Below, piece after piece: positions 17,731 through 26,650 of a stretch of DNA of 64,000 nucleotides (its first letter is position 1; the number at the start of each line of letters is the position of its first letter). The notes below the pieces were generated by a model. That model had not been told where the DNA came from, did not search any database, and saw only the letters and a program-made list of their open reading frames with translations. The DNA lies in assembly GCF_002079305.1 (NCBI RefSeq), contig NZ_CP015039.1, positions 3,078,501-3,142,500 on the forward strand, given 5' to 3'. Made by a program: the position numbers and the translations under genes. The DNA comes from Rhodovulum sp. P5 (GTDB taxonomy: Bacteria; Pseudomonadota; Alphaproteobacteria; Rhodobacterales; Rhodobacteraceae).

Positions 17731-18561
17731 TCAGTTGCCGGTTGTCGCGGGCAATTGGTCGACAAGGCGTGCGACTAGGGCCGGAACGGTCTCGTTGATC
17801 CAGGCCCGCGCGCCGTCGATGACCGAGACATAGGCCGTCATCGGCGGCTCCAGCATCGGGTGCAGGCCGGCGATCTGCGGGGCGAGGGCATAAACCGCGA
17901 TCACCATGGCGGCAATCGCAACCACGCCAAGAAAGCCGCTGCGGAAACTGCTGCGTCTGCTATCCCTCTCCCGTTTCCACGCGGCCATGTCGGTCACGCG
18001 ATCGGAACTGGCACTGAGGGTCGAGTTGATCTGGTCGATGTCCGGCAGCCGCTCCCGTTTCGACTGGGAAGGTGGCACGGGGGGCGCATCCACCTGCGCG
18101 TTCCATCCTGTCCCGCTGTCGGGCATATCCGTTCTGGGAGCGGGTTTTTGCGGTGCGCTGTCGAGGCCGAGTTCCGCCTGTTCCGCGAAGGTTTCGGTGG
18201 TCGCCTCCTGCTTGCGGGCGCGCCGTTCGCGCTCTGCCTCCTCGCGCAGGATTCCCAGAACGGACTGGTCGATTTCCCGCCGCGATGGCTCGGGTGGCAC
18301 AGGCGGTTCCACCGAACGGGTCTGCGTTGTCTGGACCGTTTCCCGAGCCGGAGGAACGGCTTCTTGCGCCGCCGGGACGGCAGGCTGGGGGGCAGGGCTG
18401 GGGGCGTCGGCCAGCGGCGCAACCGGCTGGGCGGTGTCCCCTTCCGGGCCGACGAACCAAAGATGTCCGCAGTTCGAGCACTGGACGTCGCGGCCCTCAT
18501 CAGGGATGACCGCAGGGTCCACCTCATACTCGGCGCTGCACTCTGGGCAAATCAGTCGCAT
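17731..18561 (-). CDS. Zinc-ribbon (MJ0042-type) single-pass membrane protein
   Basis: 276 residues. It starts with MRLICPECSAEYEVDPAVIP and a second CSNCGHLWF, a zinc_ribbon_5/MJ0042 finger. A Pro/Ala-rich and charged linker (50-200) follows, then one membrane helix (GFLGVVAIAAMVIAVYALA) at about 210-230 and a short C-terminal tail outside the membrane. Such proteins are widespread in alphaproteobacteria, with no settled function. ATG 18561 is preferred over 18618 because the finger normally begins at the first Met. It diverges from ftsE. Confidence 0.87.
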   Translation of the reverse strand: MRLICPECSAEYEVDPAVIPDEGRDVQCSNCGHLWFVGPEGDTAQPVAPLADAPSPAPQPAVPAAQEAVPPARETVQTTQTRSVEPPVPPEPSRREIDQSVLGILREEAERERRARKQEATTETFAEQAELGLDSAPQKPAPRTDMPDSGTGWNAQVDAPPVPPSQSKRERLPDIDQINSTLSASSDRVTDMAAWKRERDSRRSSFRSGFLGVVAIAAMVIAVYALAPQIAGLHPMLEPPMTAYVSVIDGARAWINETVPALVARLVDQLPATTGN

Positions 18562-18721
18562 GTTGTTGCCTGTTGCGCCCCGTTCCGGGGCTTCGACCCT
18601 GCTTGTCATTTTGTTCATGTTGTATCACTGACCTAGAAAATTCAAAGCCTTTGACGCCTTGGGCAATTGAACGCGGCACGCGCCTCGGGCATACCCATGG
18701 TCCAGCGGGGTGGAGACGGGC

Positions 18722-19399
18722 ATGATCGAGTTCGAGAACGTGTCCCACAGCTATGGCGGCGGCGAACTCCTTTCGGGCATTTCTCTGCGCCTGGCACCGG
18801 GGGCGTTTCATTTCCTGACCGGCCCGTCCGGCGCAGGCAAGACCACCTTCCTGAAAATCTGCTACGCAGAGCTTACCCCGCGCGAAGGCGATGTGCGACT
18901 TTTTGACGCATCCGTGCGGGGTATGGACCGGAACGACGTTGCCCTGACGCGCCGGCGGATCGGCGTCGTCCATCAGGAATGCCAGTTTCTGGATCACCTG
19001 CCGCTGATCGAAAATCTGGGGCTGCCGCTTCTGGCCGCGGGCCGCGACCCCGATGCCGAGGCCGCCAACCTGCAGGAACTTCTGGTCTGGGTCGGGCTGA
19101 AGTCCCGGGCCGAGGCATTGCCCCCAGAGCTTTCGGGGGGCGAGCGTCAGCGCGCCGCGCTGGCGCGGGCGGTCATCATGGCACCCGATGTGATACTTGC
19201 CGATGAGCCCACGGGGAACGTGGATTGGGAGATGTCGCTGCGGATTTTGCGCTTGCTGGTGGAACTGAACCGGTTGGGCAAGACCATCCTGATCGCGACC
19301 CATGATCTGAACCTGATCCGGGCCGCGAAGGCGCAGGTTGCCGCCCGCGTGCTTCGGATCAAGGACCGGAAGGTGCAGCAGGCAGGGGTTGATTTGTGA
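18722..19399 (+). CDS. ftsE: Cell division ATP-binding protein FtsE
   Basis: 225 residues, ABC ATPase. With FtsX it forms a membrane complex that activates septal peptidoglycan hydrolysis. Walker A GPSGAGKTT (34-42), signature LSGGERQ (137-143), Walker B VILADEPT (157-164) and the switch His in IATHDLN are all visible. ATG 18722 with GGAG upstream is preferred over GTG 18710. The stop overlaps the ftsX start in a TGATG junction. Confidence 0.95.
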   Translation: MIEFENVSHSYGGGELLSGISLRLAPGAFHFLTGPSGAGKTTFLKICYAELTPREGDVRLFDASVRGMDRNDVALTRRRIGVVHQECQFLDHLPLIENLGLPLLAAGRDPDAEAANLQELLVWVGLKSRAEALPPELSGGERQRAALARAVIMAPDVILADEPTGNVDWEMSLRILRLLVELNRLGKTILIATHDLNLIRAAKAQVAARVLRIKDRKVQQAGVDL

Positions 19400-20298
19400 T
19401 GCAGGTCATCCGCGACATTCACAAGCTTGCCGGCGATCCCCGGGTCGGTCGCATCGTGCCCAGAAACGATTTCACGGCCCGCCTGACCGTCTTTACCTCG
19501 GCGGCCATGGCCTTTCTGGCGGTCTTTGCGCTTGCCCTGACGCTGGCCTCCGGGCGGTTGGCGGAGCGTTGGTCGGATGCGCTGGCGCGGACGGCCACAA
19601 TTCGGATCTCGGCCCCCGCCGGACAGGTCGAGGCGCAGACGCAGGCGGTGCTGGACGTTCTGAAGACGACGCCCGGTGTGGCGTCCTCCCGGCTGATTTC
19701 GGACGAGGAACAGCGAGACCTGCTGGCACCGTGGTTTGGCCCCGACCTGCCGGTGGAGACATTGCCGTTGCCCCGGCTTGTGGAACTGACCGAGACGGGC
19801 GAAGGCTTCGATGCCGCTGCGCTGCGCCTGCGGCTGGCAGGGGAGGCACCGGGCGCGGTGCTGGACGATCATGCGCGCTGGCGCCGCCCGCTTGTCCAAG
19901 CGGCGGACCGGATGCGGCTTCTGGGCGTGCTGTCGGCCGCTCTGATCGGGGCGGCCATGGCGGCGATGATCGCGCTGTCGGCACAGGCGGCGCTGTCGGC
20001 CAATGCCCGTGTGATCGAGGTACTGCGGCTGATCGGGGCCGAGGACACGTTCATCGCGCGGGCCTTCGTGCGCCGTTTCACCCGGCGGGCGATAGAGGGG
20101 GCGGCACTCGGGACGCTGGCGGGGATCGGGGCGGTTGCCCTGATGCCCGGTACGGATGGGGCCGGCGGGTTTCTGACCGGCCTCGGCTTCAACGGGGTGG
20201 AGTGGTTGTTGCCGTTGGGGTTGGTTCCCTTCGCCGCCATGGTTGCGTTTCTTGCAACCCGGTGGACGGCGATGCGGGTACTAAGGGGGATCACCTGA
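19399..20298 (+). CDS. ftsX: Cell division protein FtsX
   Basis: 299 residues, the permease-like partner of FtsE. One membrane helix lies near 30-50 (TSAAMAFLAVFALALTLA), then an extracellular domain of about 120 residues and three C-terminal helices, as in FtsX. The C-terminal coupling region has NARVIEVLRLIGAEDTFIAR. ATG 19399 overlaps the ftsE stop; GTG 19396 is an alternative. plsC follows with no gap, so ftsE-ftsX-plsC is one operon. Confidence 0.93.
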   Translation: MQVIRDIHKLAGDPRVGRIVPRNDFTARLTVFTSAAMAFLAVFALALTLASGRLAERWSDALARTATIRISAPAGQVEAQTQAVLDVLKTTPGVASSRLISDEEQRDLLAPWFGPDLPVETLPLPRLVELTETGEGFDAAALRLRLAGEAPGAVLDDHARWRRPLVQAADRMRLLGVLSAALIGAAMAAMIALSAQAALSANARVIEVLRLIGAEDTFIARAFVRRFTRRAIEGAALGTLAGIGAVALMPGTDGAGGFLTGLGFNGVEWLLPLGLVPFAAMVAFLATRWTAMRVLRGIT

Positions 20299-21030
20299 AT
20301 GCGATACGCGGTTCAATACCTGCGCTCACTGGTTTTCGTGACGCAGATGTATCTGATGATGCCGGTCGTCGCGCTGCTCTATACGCCGCTGGCGGCGGTC
20401 TCGCGGGCATGGGCGTATCGCGCAGTCCATCACTATTGCTTCTGGGTGCGTTGGACGGCGGGGTGGATGATCGGTCTGAAGTCCGAGGTGCGGGGAACGC
20501 CACCGACAGGCGAAGTGATGATCGCCTCCAAGCACCAGTCCTTCTTCGACATCATCATGCTGGCCAGCGCCACGCCGCGCCCGCGCTTCATCATGAAGAA
20601 GTCGCTGAAATGGGCGCCCATTCTCGGCTGGTACGCCCTGCGGATCGGCAGCGTGCCGGTCGACCGCGGCAAGCGCGGGCAGGCGATTCAAGAGATGGTT
20701 CGGCGGGTGGCCGAGGGGCAGCAGGAGCCGGGCCAGCTTGTCATCTATCCCCAAGGCACCCGGGTCGCGCCCGGCGTGGTTCGGCCGTACAAGATCGGGA
20801 CAGGTGTGCTCTACCGGCAGTTCGGGCATGAATGCGTGCCGGCGGCCACGAATGTCGGTGTGTTCTGGCCCCGGACCGGTATCTATCGCAAGCCGGGAAC
20901 GGCCGTGGTCGAGTTCTTGTCCCCGATCCCGTCTGGCAAGCCCGTCGACGAGTTCATGCAGGAACTGGAAAGCAGGGTGGAAGGCGCGTCGAACCGCCTG
21001 ATGGCGGAGGCGGGTTTCACACAAGGTTAG
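20299..21030 (+). CDS. plsC: 1-acyl-sn-glycerol-3-phosphate acyltransferase
   Basis: 243 residues. It transfers an acyl chain to lysophosphatidic acid, giving phosphatidic acid in the inner membrane. The acyltransferase HX4D motif is HQSFFD (H79, D84); motif III reads YPQGTR (150-155), with Gln152 where most PlsC proteins have Glu. A hydrophobic N-terminal segment (10-35) anchors it. The start follows the ftsX stop directly, so division and phospholipid synthesis genes are coupled here. Confidence 0.93.
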   Translation: MRYAVQYLRSLVFVTQMYLMMPVVALLYTPLAAVSRAWAYRAVHHYCFWVRWTAGWMIGLKSEVRGTPPTGEVMIASKHQSFFDIIMLASATPRPRFIMKKSLKWAPILGWYALRIGSVPVDRGKRGQAIQEMVRRVAEGQQEPGQLVIYPQGTRVAPGVVRPYKIGTGVLYRQFGHECVPAATNVGVFWPRTGIYRKPGTAVVEFLSPIPSGKPVDEFMQELESRVEGASNRLMAEAGFTQG

Positions 21031-21075
21031 GGGGCCAACAGGCCGCTCAGCATGGGGCCAGCGACCTTGCGCGCC

Positions 21076-22035
21076 TTACGCGGCTAGCCCGCGCGACCCC
21101 ATCTTCAGGAACTTTTTCCGGCGGTCTGCAATCAGCTTGTCCCGGTCAAAGGCGCCGAGGTCATCCAGCATCGCCTTGATGTGCTTGCCGACGGACTCGA
21201 TGGCTTCCTCGCGCCCGCGCTGGGCCCCGCCAAGCGGTTCCGGAATGATCCGGTCGATCACGCCCAACCGGTGCAGGTCCTGCGCGGTCAGCCGCAAGGC
21301 TTCGGCGGCCTCGCGCATCTTCTCGGCATCCTTCCACAGGATCGAGGCGCAGCCCTCGGGCGAGATCACCGAATAGACTGAATGTTCCAGCATCGCGACC
21401 CGGTTTGCCGTGGCAAAGGCCACCGCCCCGCCCGATCCGCCCTCGCCGATGATCACGCTGATCAGCGGCACACCGATCTGAAGGCATTTCTCCGTCGACC
21501 GGGCGATCGCCTCGGACTGGCCGCGTTCCTCGGCGCCCTTGCCGGGATAGGCGCCGGGCGTGTCGACCAGCGTTATCACCGGCAGCTTGAACCGGTCGGC
21601 AAGATCCATCAGCCGCACGGCCTTGCGGTATCCTTCGGGGCGGGCCATGCCGAAGTTGCGCTCCAGCCGCGTCTTGGTGTCGAACCCCTTCTCGTGGCCC
21701 AGAACCACCACCGGCTTGTCGTCGAACCGGGCGATCCCGCCCATCACCGCGCTGTCCTCGGCAAAATTGCGGTCCCCGGCCAGCGGCGTGTATTCGGTGA
21801 ACAGCGCCTCGATATAGTCCTTGCAGTGGGGACGGTCGGGGTGCCGTGCGACCTGACATTTCCGCCATGGTGTCAGGGTCTTGTAGAGTTCCTGCAGAAG
21901 GCTGGCGGCCTTGCGGTCTAGGGCCGCGGCTTCCTGCTCGACATCCATTTCCTCGTTGGCGCGGGCCAGTGCCCGCAACTCTTCGGCCTTGCCTTCGATC
22001 TCGGCCAGGGGCTTTTCGAATTCGAGGTAGTTCAT
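21076..22035 (-). CDS. accA: Acetyl-CoA carboxylase carboxyltransferase subunit alpha
   Basis: 319 residues, the length of E. coli AccA. Together with AccD it transfers the carboxyl group from biotin to acetyl-CoA, the first step of fatty acid synthesis. Hallmarks: [20 protein letters not shown], then [18 protein letters not shown] and [17 protein letters not shown], ending near [14 protein letters not shown] 22035 opens the conserved N-terminus; the frame stays open to 22365 but that part is not conserved. The gene stands alone. Confidence 0.97.
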   Translation of the reverse strand: MNYLEFEKPLAEIEGKAEELRALARANEEMDVEQEAAALDRKAASLLQELYKTLTPWRKCQVARHPDRPHCKDYIEALFTEYTPLAGDRNFAEDSAVMGGIARFDDKPVVVLGHEKGFDTKTRLERNFGMARPEGYRKAVRLMDLADRFKLPVITLVDTPGAYPGKGAEERGQSEAIARSTEKCLQIGVPLISVIIGEGGSGGAVAFATANRVAMLEHSVYSVISPEGCASILWKDAEKMREAAEALRLTAQDLHRLGVIDRIIPEPLGGAQRGREEAIESVGKHIKAMLDDLGAFDRDKLIADRRKKFLKMGSRGLAA

Positions 22036-22161
22036 GGACGGCCTCCCGCTCTCATCCGCGCGTATATGACGGCGCCGGGTGCCATTTGCAACAGCGTACC
22101 AACTGGACGCAAGGACGCGGAGGGCTATGGTCGGTGCGGCGTGTTTGGTCGAGGGGTTTGA

Positions 22162-22623
22162 ATGTTTTCTGTCGAGGTTCGGGAGCTGCCTGCCATGACC
22201 GTTCACGGTCTTCCCCACCTCGGACCCTATACGGCAATCGGGCCGACCTTTCGAAAGCTTGGCCTGCGCCTTGAGGCGGCGGGGCTGGTTGATCGTGCAT
22301 GGCCCTGGGTCGGGGTCTACCATGACGATCCCGCCCGGGTCGCAGCGCGGGAGCTGCGCAGCCATGCCTGTTGCGTGCTTCCCGATGGTGCGGCTGTGCC
22401 TTGGGGATTCGAATGTGTGAAACTGGCCGGCGGGCGCTGTGCCGTGCTGCGGTATCGCGGCCCCTATTCCGGGCTTGCCGCCGCGTGGGGCTGGCTGTTC
22501 GGGGACTGGCTACCGGGCCACAAGGCAATGCCCCGTGGCCCGACCTTCGAAATCTACCGCAGCATGTTCCCGACCGTGGCGGCAGAGGAGCAAGTGACGG
22601 AGATCTGCGTACCGCTGGTCTAA
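22162..22623 (+). CDS. GyrI-like small-molecule-binding protein
   Basis: 153 residues. It has the GyrI/SbmC ligand-binding fold of AraC effector domains: [20 protein letters not shown] at the start and [11 protein letters not shown] in the middle. [17 protein letters not shown] and the ending ICVPLV complete it. Relatives inhibit DNA gyrase or bind toxic ligands; no DNA-binding domain is present. Its last four bases overlap the end of convergent cysK. Confidence 0.85.
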   Translation: MFSVEVRELPAMTVHGLPHLGPYTAIGPTFRKLGLRLEAAGLVDRAWPWVGVYHDDPARVAARELRSHACCVLPDGAAVPWGFECVKLAGGRCAVLRYRGPYSGLAAAWGWLFGDWLPGHKAMPRGPTFEIYRSMFPTVAAEEQVTEICVPLV

Positions 22624-23699
22624 CCCAGACGGAACCCCGGCGTGGAGGCTGCGATGGCCTGTTCGTCGGCGTCCATGTCGGCAGCGATGTCGTCGAACAG
22701 CGGCGTCGAGAGGTACCGCTCCCCGGTGTCGGGCAGCATGCACAGGATGACTGCGCCCGGTTCGGCCTTCTCCGCCACGGCGAGTGCGACGGCAAAGCTC
22801 GACCCGCCGGAGATACCTGTCAGGATGCCCTCCTTGCAGGCCAGATCCTGCGCGGCCTTGATCCCGTCGGGACCCGCGACAGGGATCAATTCATCATAGA
22901 AGCCTTTGTCGAGCGTTTCCTGCAGGACCAGCGGAATGAAATCCGGTGTCCAGCCCTGGATCGGGTGCGGTTGGAAGGCCGGGTGGCTTTCGTCCGGTTC
23001 ACCCTCGGCCGTCCGCCCCTGTGCATGGCCGCTGGCGACCAGTTGCGCATTGGCCGGCTCGCTGAGGATGATCTTCGTCTCGGGCCTGTTCTGGCGCAGG
23101 GCGCGGGCGATCCCCGTGACCGTTCCCCCCGTGCCGTAGCCGGTAACGACGTAGTCCAGCCTTTGGCCGTCGAAATCGGACAGGATCTCGCGGGCGGTGG
23201 TCGTCTCGTGGATATCGGCATTGGCGGACGTCTCGAACTGATGGGCCAGGAACCATCCATTCGCCTCGGCCAGTTCCTTGGCTTTCTTCACCATGCCCAT
23301 CGCCTTGTCCGCCTTTGGCGTCAGCACCACCTTGGCACCCAGCATCCGCATCAGTTTCCGCCGCTCGACCGAGAAGCTTTCGGCCATGGTGATGACCAGC
23401 GGATACCCCTTTTGCGCGCAAACCATGGCCAGCCCTATACCGGTATTGCCGCTGGTCGCTTCCACAACGGTCTGGCCGGGTTTCAGATCCCCGCTCCGCT
23501 CTGCCGCCTCGATGATGTTGACGGCCAGCCGGTCCTTGACCGAAGCCCCCGGGTTGAACGCCTCGGCCTTGACGTAGATCGTCACGCCATTGGGCCCAAG
23601 ATTGTTGATGCGGATCGCGGGCGTGTCGCCGATGGTGTCGAGGACACTGTCAAAAAGCCGCCCGCGGCCGTTGGTGGTTCGGATGCTGGTTTCGGTCAT
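22620..23699 (-). CDS. cysK: Cysteine synthase A (O-acetylserine sulfhydrylase)
   Basis: 359 residues, PLP-dependent. It makes cysteine from O-acetylserine and sulfide. K55 in NPGASVKDR forms the internal aldimine; TSGNTGIGLA, GTGGTVTGIA and TGISGGSSFA bind PLP and substrate. It is longer than E. coli CysK (323), with an acidic insert around AEGEPDESHPAFQPHPIQGW (about 240-262) where the short enzymes are compact; long versions occur in Rhodobacteraceae. The 229 bases upstream hold no gene and presumably its promoter. Confidence 0.95.
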   Translation of the reverse strand: MTETSIRTTNGRGRLFDSVLDTIGDTPAIRINNLGPNGVTIYVKAEAFNPGASVKDRLAVNIIEAAERSGDLKPGQTVVEATSGNTGIGLAMVCAQKGYPLVITMAESFSVERRKLMRMLGAKVVLTPKADKAMGMVKKAKELAEANGWFLAHQFETSANADIHETTTAREILSDFDGQRLDYVVTGYGTGGTVTGIARALRQNRPETKIILSEPANAQLVASGHAQGRTAEGEPDESHPAFQPHPIQGWTPDFIPLVLQETLDKGFYDELIPVAGPDGIKAAQDLACKEGILTGISGGSSFAVALAVAEKAEPGAVILCMLPDTGERYLSTPLFDDIAADMDADEQAIAASTPGFRLG

Positions 23700-23928
23700 T
23701 GCCTCTCCCTACGGCGGCGCGGAGTCGGCCGCCTGTGACTTGTTTCTCGCGACGGACAATAGCAATCCGCGCGAGGACGTGCAGGGGGGCAGGCAAATTG
23801 AGGACGGGTTTGCGGGGGGCTTTTGCCGGACGAAAGCCCGTTCGCTGGGGTATCCGGGCGATAGAAGCGGGGACCAGAACGAGACGCACCGGCCGGATAC
23901 CATTCCGCCCAGCTGGGGCGCATTAGCG

Positions 23929-24384
23929 CTACAGCCAGCGCCGGACGCGACCTTTATACGCCAAATAGTCGGCTCCGAAGGTGTCTTCGGCCCGCTCCTC
24001 CTCCATCCGGATGAAGTACCCGTTGGCAATCGCAAAGAAGACCGCGGGGGTCAGCAACGCACCCCAATCATTTGCGAAGAGCGAAATCCCGGCCAGCATG
24101 ACTATGAAAGCAAGATACATAGGGTTGCGCGAATGGGCGAAGGCGCCGGTGGTCATCAGGTTGCGTGGCGCCTTGTAGGGATTGATTTCGCACCCGTTGC
24201 GGATAAACGGGTGGTGGGCCCATAGCATCAGTGCCAGTCCAGCCGCGAACACCAGAACGCCCACAAGCCGTAGCGGCCAGGCTGGCGTTAGAAGCGTGCC
24301 GCCGGGGAGCAGCCATAAAACGCCAATCGCTATCAATAAGACCTGAAAGACGCGGGGCGGGATGAACCGAAACAATCCAGACAT
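23929..24384 (-). CDS. ICMT/PEMT-family integral membrane methyltransferase
   Basis: 151 residues with four hydrophobic segments. The C-terminal part has GAFAHSRNPMYLAFIVMLAG and MEEERAEDTFGADYLAYKGRVRRWL, the SAM-binding pattern of isoprenylcysteine carboxyl methyltransferase-like and phospholipid methyltransferase-like proteins. In bacteria these modify lipids or small molecules; the substrate is unknown. No operon partner: cysK is 229 bases away and mcl1 starts on the other side of 65 bases. Confidence 0.85.
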   Translation of the reverse strand: MSGLFRFIPPRVFQVLLIAIGVLWLLPGGTLLTPAWPLRLVGVLVFAAGLALMLWAHHPFIRNGCEINPYKAPRNLMTTGAFAHSRNPMYLAFIVMLAGISLFANDWGALLTPAVFFAIANGYFIRMEEERAEDTFGADYLAYKGRVRRWL

Positions 24385-24449
24385 GAGGCGCCGACCAACC
24401 TAGCAGTGCAAGATTGGTCTGCGCCTGCGACCCCGCGCTGTCAAGCGGG

Positions 24450-25409
24450 TCACGCAGCGCCGATCATCTCGGACTGTTTCACGATCACCTCGGCCTGCTT
24501 GATCGAGGCGATGTCGACCAGACGGCCCTTGTAGACGGTTGCGCCTGCGCCCTCGGCCTTGGCCTTTTCCATCGCGGCGAGGATCTCGCGCGCCTCGGCC
24601 ACGGCTTCTTCGGACGGCGTGAACACCTCGTTGGCCAGCGCCACCTGCTTGGGGTGGATCGCCCATTTGCCGACCATGCCCAGCGTGGCAGAGCGCAGCG
24701 CCTGCGCGCGGAACCCTTCGTCATCCGAGAAGTCGCCGAACGGGCCGTCGACCGGCAGCACGCCGTGGGTGCGGCAGGCGGCGACGATGGCGGTTTGCGC
24801 CCAATGCCACGGGTCGGACCAGTATTTCGCCCCTTCGCGGATCATGTAGTAGTTTTCCTGCGTCCCGCCGATGCCCGTGGTGGCCATGCCCATCGAGGCT
24901 GCGAAATCGGCGGCGCCAAGGCTCATCGCCTGCAGGCGCGGGCTGGCCGCCGCGATTTCTTCGACATGGGCGATGCCAGCGGCGGATTCGATGATCACTT
25001 CGAACGCGATGGGCTTGGTCCGGCCCTTGGCGCGTTCGACCGCGGTGACCAGTGCGTCGACGGCATAGATGTCGGCGGCACAGCCCACCTTGGGGATCAT
25101 GATCTGATCCAGCCGGTCCGACGCGTTTTCCAGCAGGTCCACCACATCGCGATACCAGTAGGGGGTATCCAGCCCGTTGATGCGGACGCTCAGATGCTTG
25201 CCGCCCCAGTCGATATCGCCAATGGCCTGGATGATATTCACCCGCGCCGCATCCTTGTCGTCGGGGGCCACCGAATCCTCAAGATCGAGGTTGATCACGT
25301 CCGCGGCGCTGGCCGCCATCTTCTCGAAGATCGCGGGGCGCGACCCCGGGCCGAACAATTGGCAGCGGTTGGGACGAGAGACCGGCGTGGGCTGGATACG
25401 GAAGGACAT
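24450..25409 (-). CDS. mcl1: L-malyl-CoA/beta-methylmalyl-CoA lyase
   Basis: 319 residues, close to R. sphaeroides Mcl1. It splits beta-methylmalyl-CoA to glyoxylate and propionyl-CoA, and malyl-CoA to glyoxylate and acetyl-CoA, in the ethylmalonyl-CoA pathway. CitE-family features: CQLFGPGSRPAIFEKMAASA, DVINLDLEDSVAPDDK, AFEVIIESAAGIAHVEEIAA and WAIHPKQVALANEVF. ATG 25409 gives MSFRIQPTPVSRPNR, the conserved start. Together with phbA/phbB it implies acetate assimilation without a glyoxylate shunt, as inference. Confidence 0.93.
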   Translation of the reverse strand: MSFRIQPTPVSRPNRCQLFGPGSRPAIFEKMAASAADVINLDLEDSVAPDDKDAARVNIIQAIGDIDWGGKHLSVRINGLDTPYWYRDVVDLLENASDRLDQIMIPKVGCAADIYAVDALVTAVERAKGRTKPIAFEVIIESAAGIAHVEEIAAASPRLQAMSLGAADFAASMGMATTGIGGTQENYYMIREGAKYWSDPWHWAQTAIVAACRTHGVLPVDGPFGDFSDDEGFRAQALRSATLGMVGKWAIHPKQVALANEVFTPSEEAVAEAREILAAMEKAKAEGAGATVYKGRLVDIASIKQAEVIVKQSEMIGAA

Positions 25410-25639
25410 GGAAGACCCTTTCGGCAAGGATGTGTCGTTTGAATCGGTCTGCGTGATAGAATGTTGCGCGCCCTTCCGCAAGCGATTTCGCCGCGCTGCA
25501 GCGCGGGCGCATGTTTCTTCATCAGCGGCGTGCGAAATTCGAACGATCTTGCCCGGCCGCCCCCCGCGGGATGCCAGATCGGCAGAACATTTCCCGCCCC
25601 GATGCTAGGTTTCCCGCCAACAAATGAGGGAGCCGTTGG

Positions 25640-26641
25640 ATGATCGAAACGCCGTATCTGCTGTTTCTCGGGGACGCGCCGGACCAGCTATCGTCAAAGG
25701 TGGCGCAGGGTATCCGGGATTGGCGGCCGGACAATGCCGTGGGCCAATACCGGATGGAGGGCTGCAAGGCCGATCTTCGGCTTCCGGACATGGATCTGGC
25801 AGAGGCGCGTGCCGCAGGTGCAAAGACGCTTGTTGTGGGCGTTGCCAATCGCGGCGGGGTGATCTCGCCCGCTTGGAAAAAGGTGCTGGTTGCCGCGCTT
25901 GAGGAAGGGTTCGACCTTGCCAGCGGTCTGCACAACCTGTTGCGCAATGAACCCGACCTTGCTGCCGTGGCCAAGGCGACGGGCCGCGCCCTGCACGACG
26001 TCAGGGTGCCCGAGGTGGCCTATCCCATCGCGAACGGAAAGCGGCGCAGGGGGAAGCGGTGCTTGGCCGTGGGCACGGACTGCTCGGTGGGCAAGATGTA
26101 CACCGCGCTGGCGCTGGATCGGGACATGAAGGCGCGCGGGCTGAAATCGACCTTCCGGGCGACGGGGCAGACCGGCATCCTGATCACCGGGGATGGCGTG
26201 CCACTGGACGCCGTAGTGGCCGATTTCATGGCCGGGGCGATCGAATGGCTGACGCCCGACAACGACCCCGACCATTGGGATATCATCGAGGGGCAGGGGA
26301 GCCTTTTCCACGTCTCCTATTCCGGGGTCACCCTTGCGCTGATCCACGGGGGGCAACCTGACGCTCTGATCCTCAGCCACGAACCCACGCGTCCGCATAT
26401 GCGGGGGCTGCCGGACTATGGCCTGCCGAGCCTTGAAGCGGTGCGCGACGTGTCGCTGACACTGGCCCGCTTTGCCAACCCCGACGTTCAGGTGGTGGGG
26501 GTTTCCGTCAACACCGCTGCGCTGGATGAGGCTGCGGCCCTGGCCTGCATGGCCGAGATCGAGGACCGGATGGGACTGCCGACGGTGGATCCGTTTCGGC
26601 AGGGCGCGGGACGTCTGGTGGATGCGCTCGTGGCGCTGTAG
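25640..26641 (+). CDS. dgcN: DUF1611/DgcN-family protein, probable D-glutamate N-acetyltransferase
   Basis: 333 residues. The DUF1611 fold shows an N-terminal Rossmann part (MIETPYLLFLGDAP, TLVVGVANRGG) and a P-loop GTDCSVGKMYTALAL (145-159), followed by TGQTGILITGDGVPLDAVV. DgcN proteins of marine bacteria acetylate D-glutamate; the pairing with the next gene (DgcA, an enolase-superfamily racemase) matches that two-gene module. The two genes are 9 bases apart. Symbol based on this context; the family is broad and other D-amino acids are possible. Confidence 0.85.
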   Translation: MIETPYLLFLGDAPDQLSSKVAQGIRDWRPDNAVGQYRMEGCKADLRLPDMDLAEARAAGAKTLVVGVANRGGVISPAWKKVLVAALEEGFDLASGLHNLLRNEPDLAAVAKATGRALHDVRVPEVAYPIANGKRRRGKRCLAVGTDCSVGKMYTALALDRDMKARGLKSTFRATGQTGILITGDGVPLDAVVADFMAGAIEWLTPDNDPDHWDIIEGQGSLFHVSYSGVTLALIHGGQPDALILSHEPTRPHMRGLPDYGLPSLEAVRDVSLTLARFANPDVQVVGVSVNTAALDEAAALACMAEIEDRMGLPTVDPFRQGAGRLVDALVAL

Positions 26642-26650
26642 GGTGCCCGC

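Noticed and set aside
24414..25442. Plus-strand frame of 342 codons opposite mcl1
   Set aside because: Antisense shadow of a recognised lyase; no family feature.
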